This document shows, in pieces, positions 62,048-64,000 of a stretch of DNA of 64,000 bases; position 1 is the first letter of the stretch; each line of letters starts with the position of its first letter. The notes beneath the pieces are model-generated. The model was not told the origin of the DNA and did no database searches. It saw nothing but the letters and a program-made list of their open reading frames with translations. A program made the translations under genes and the position numbers. The DNA lies in the NCBI RefSeq assembly GCF_024713945.1, contig NC_134686.1, forward strand, positions 451,001 through 515,000, read 5' to 3'. This DNA is from Dermatophagoides farinae. Lineage: Eukaryota > Arthropoda > Arachnida > Sarcoptiformes > Pyroglyphidae.

Positions 62048-62072
62048 AAAAAAAAAAAAAAAAAAAAAAAAA
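62048..62072 (+). repeat. 25-base poly-A tract
   Basis: Unbroken A run about 170 bases upstream of the edge gene start. Confidence 0.8.
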
Positions 62073-62241
62073 CAAAAGTGTGACAATTATTATCATTACA
62101 TCACACACACACACACACATAATATCGTGAGAGCTTCAAATTTTTAATCATCATCATCATCTATTTTAATTTTTCAAATTCTGTCCTGGGACATTTTTTT
62201 TGTTTTTGTTTTTGTTTTTGTTTTTGCATAATATCAAAAAA

Positions 62242-64000
62242 ATGTATAAATTTAAATTATCATCATATCGTTTAAATCGATTATTATGTCGATTCCAATG
62301 GTCAATACGATGGTGGAATGTATTGAAGAATGGTAATAATAATATTGTTATTATGGATAAAAATCATCATTATTATCCACATTTATCCATTAACGGTACT
62401 GCTAATGATTCTTGCCGTTGTAATCTATTATCATTGAAACAACAACAACAACAACAACAACAAGAATTTGTTGATGATGATGATGATGTGGATGTGGATG
62501 TTGATTTTGCAAATATAACAACAAAATATCATCATTCTCGACATAATCAAAATAATAATCATCGACATCATCATGATGATGATGATGATGATGATAATGA
62601 GAAACATCCAATAGAAACATTACTTGAACCAATACGTTATTCAATGGCCTTTTTAACATTATTTTCAATAATAAGCACAATAATCGTTGCCATAATATTG
62701 GTCCCATTAGAATCATTACAATTATTGGCACAATTTTTATCATTAATTGTTTCACTAAGTGGCCTATTCGGTACAATGAGACGTTCAATATTATTATCAT
62801 CATTATATGCATTGGCAATGTTGTTGTTTTTATTTTTGCAGAGTAGTTATTTTTTTGTATTATTAAAATTGGTACAGGAAGTTAAAATGAATAATAACCA
62901 GGATGGCCATCATCATCAACAACAACAACAACAAGGTGCTGATGGTAGTAGTAGTAGTAGTAGTAATCAAAAATTATTTTGGCATCCACAATTTTATGCC
63001 ACTACATCATCCACTTCTTCTTCTTCTTCTTCATCATCATCATCATCATCTTCTTCCTCTTCCTCTACAGTCTCATCTTCAACATCATCAACATCGACGA
63101 GATCGGCATCCACCACATCAATATCATCATCAAATCAACGTCCAATTTCAACAACAACAACAACAACAATAGTGCCATTATTATCACCAAAATGGTTAAC
63201 ATTTACCAACAACAACAACAACAACAATAATAATAATGTTAATCATGATGGAATGATGATTATTACATCCAATTTAGTAGAAAATACTTTAATACCATCG
63301 TTGCCTTTTTTAAATGACCAAAAACAATATCATAATCTATCGACATTGAATACCTATCATAATAATCAACATCATCATCATCATTATCATAATCGCCAGA
63401 ATCATCATTATTGGTTTAAAAGGAAACGATTGAAACATTCGTCCAATGGTCATCATCATCATCACCATCATAATCATCCACCATTATTGATACCGAATCC
63501 ATCTGAAACAACAACAACAACGAAGACAACTACGACTACAATGACCACAACAACAACAACAACAACAACAAAATCACCATCGCCTTATTATCAAAATTAT
63601 TATCAGGATGAATTATCGTCATCATCATCAGATTTATATTCAATGAATGATCCAGATTCAAATTATCAATTACCATCTAAAACCGTACATAGAAGACGTA
63701 TGACGAAAATGTTGAATGAAGAATTATCCTATCTATCATTATTAACAGTACCGATGATAGCTTGGTTACCGCCTAGTTTATTTATGGAAACAGTGGCTGT
63801 ATTAATATTAACAATGCAAGCATTGGCTGGTGGTTGTTTTCTATATGCATTACAACGTAGTGAACCATATCGTAAATGTCGTATTCTAACAAAACAAATG
63901 TCATCATCATCATCATCATCATTATCATCAACATCGTTGTTATCACCGACTGTTATACTGGGCGAAGCAGATAATGTTTATGTTCCAATATTATCATCAA
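62242..64000 (+). CDS. multi-pass membrane protein with low-complexity loop, partial at right edge
   Basis: The ATG at 62242 opens a frame with no stop through the window end, at least 586 codons. I do not recognise the family. Residues 1-130 hold a basic start (MYKFKLSSYRLNRLLCRF), then Gln, Asp and His runs. Residues 134-206 contain about three hydrophobic helices: MAFLTLFSIISTIIVAIIL, LQLLAQFLSLIVSLSGLFG and SLYALAMLLFLFLQSSYFF. A loop of about 280 residues follows, rich in Ser, Thr, Asn and His. Around 495-538 two more hydrophobic stretches appear (SLLTVPMIAWLPPSLFMETVAVLIL), then a basic CFLYALQRSEPYRKCRI. The helices are free of repeats and look well constrained, which supports a real gene. 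The frame is uninterrupted, so this is one long exon; the C-terminus lies outside the window. Confidence 0.75.
   Translation, partial: MYKFKLSSYRLNRLLCRFQWSIRWWNVLKNGNNNIVIMDKNHHYYPHLSINGTANDSCRCNLLSLKQQQQQQQQEFVDDDDDVDVDVDFANITTKYHHSRHNQNNNHRHHHDDDDDDDNEKHPIETLLEPIRYSMAFLTLFSIISTIIVAIILVPLESLQLLAQFLSLIVSLSGLFGTMRRSILLSSLYALAMLLFLFLQSSYFFVLLKLVQEVKMNNNQDGHHHQQQQQQGADGSSSSSSNQKLFWHPQFYATTSSTSSSSSSSSSSSSSSSSSTVSSSTSSTSTRSASTTSISSSNQRPISTTTTTTIVPLLSPKWLTFTNNNNNNNNNNVNHDGMMIITSNLVENTLIPSLPFLNDQKQYHNLSTLNTYHNNQHHHHHYHNRQNHHYWFKRKRLKHSSNGHHHHHHHNHPPLLIPNPSETTTTTKTTTTTMTTTTTTTTTKSPSPYYQNYYQDELSSSSSDLYSMNDPDSNYQLPSKTVHRRRMTKMLNEELSYLSLLTVPMIAWLPPSLFMETVAVLILTMQALAGGCFLYALQRSEPYRKCRILTKQMSSSSSSSLSSTSLLSPTVILGEADNVYVPILSS

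Larger units (their letters stand above)
50837..62241. other. 11.4-kb gene-poor, microsatellite-rich region
   Basis: I found no supportable gene on either strand. The open frames translate as poly-Phe, poly-His, poly-Asn or poly-Leu from simple repeats. Contents include (TTG)n at 56379-56405, CA arrays at 57092-57122, 34 T at 55465-55498, a GA array at 58498-58528, GCA/GTA triplets at 58670-58698, a GATA array at 60375-60401, GTC/GTT triplets at 61339-61372 and 25 A at 62048-62072. The left end includes the VMP1 3' UTR, and the right end should hold the promoter of the edge gene. Long introns or leader exons of that gene cannot be excluded. Confidence 0.55.

Noticed and set aside
62402-62818. 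Minus-strand 138-codon frame under the edge gene
   Set aside because: It is the antisense shadow of the plus-strand membrane protein; His and Val runs mirror GAT and CAA codon runs.
1-64000. tRNA, rRNA or CRISPR loci
   Set aside because: No cloverleaf, A/B box pair, ribosomal segment or regularly spaced unique-spacer repeat was recognised by eye; tandem repeats here are ordinary microsatellites.

Overview
The window reads as nuclear DNA of a small arthropod, most likely an astigmatic or other acariform mite; this is an inference. It is AT-rich. Genes are split by very short introns (about 50-75 bp) with T-rich acceptors, coding regions carry long Gln, His, Asn, Ser and Asp runs, and non-coding DNA is packed with microsatellites. 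Nothing bacterial, viral or CRISPR-like is visible. Gene models were built by hand from open frames, splice signals and remembered protein families. Exon edges are therefore predictions, but phases close exactly in every multi-exon model except one.

Layout. 1-6405: no gene seen. 6406-12513 (+): an Expanded/FRMD6-type FERM protein (Hippo pathway), with one unexplained frame change near 10.1 kb. 13205-14263 (+): a single-exon TSSK-like kinase. 14584-16398 (+): an SRSF3/7-like RNA-binding protein with a Gly/Arg-rich tail. 17202-19085 (-): GTP cyclohydrolase I, including a GC-AG intron. 20054-20896 (-): an acidic RFWD3-like RING protein. 21205-21306 (-): a 33-residue reading frame with its own poly(A) signal. 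21.3-26.6 kb: no gene. 26631-29649 (+): an SLC6 GABA-type transporter. 29.7-33.7 kb: mostly repeats, with one possible orphan terminal exon. 33696-39421 (+): Son of sevenless, complete. 40834-41946 (+): a small secreted or membrane protein with prion-like layout. 42353-42492: a 140-bp palindromic element. 42705-43748 (+): a single-exon CAMK-like kinase. 44140-45295 (+): SRSF1 (SF2/ASF). 47335-50836 (+): VMP1 (Tango5), with two possible first exons. 50.8-62.2 kb: an 11-kb gene-poor stretch of microsatellites. 62242-64000 (+): a membrane protein of unknown family that runs off the right edge.

The genes are not an operon or pathway cluster. They are ordinary housekeeping and signalling genes: Ras activation (Sos), Hippo (FRMD6), autophagy and ER lipid scrambling (VMP1), splicing (SRSF1, SRSF3/7-like), biopterin synthesis (GCH1) and GABA uptake. 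The most interesting items are the prion-like protein, the short palindromic element, the alternative VMP1 starts, the GC-AG intron, three CTCF-like motifs lying between genes, and the large unknown edge gene.
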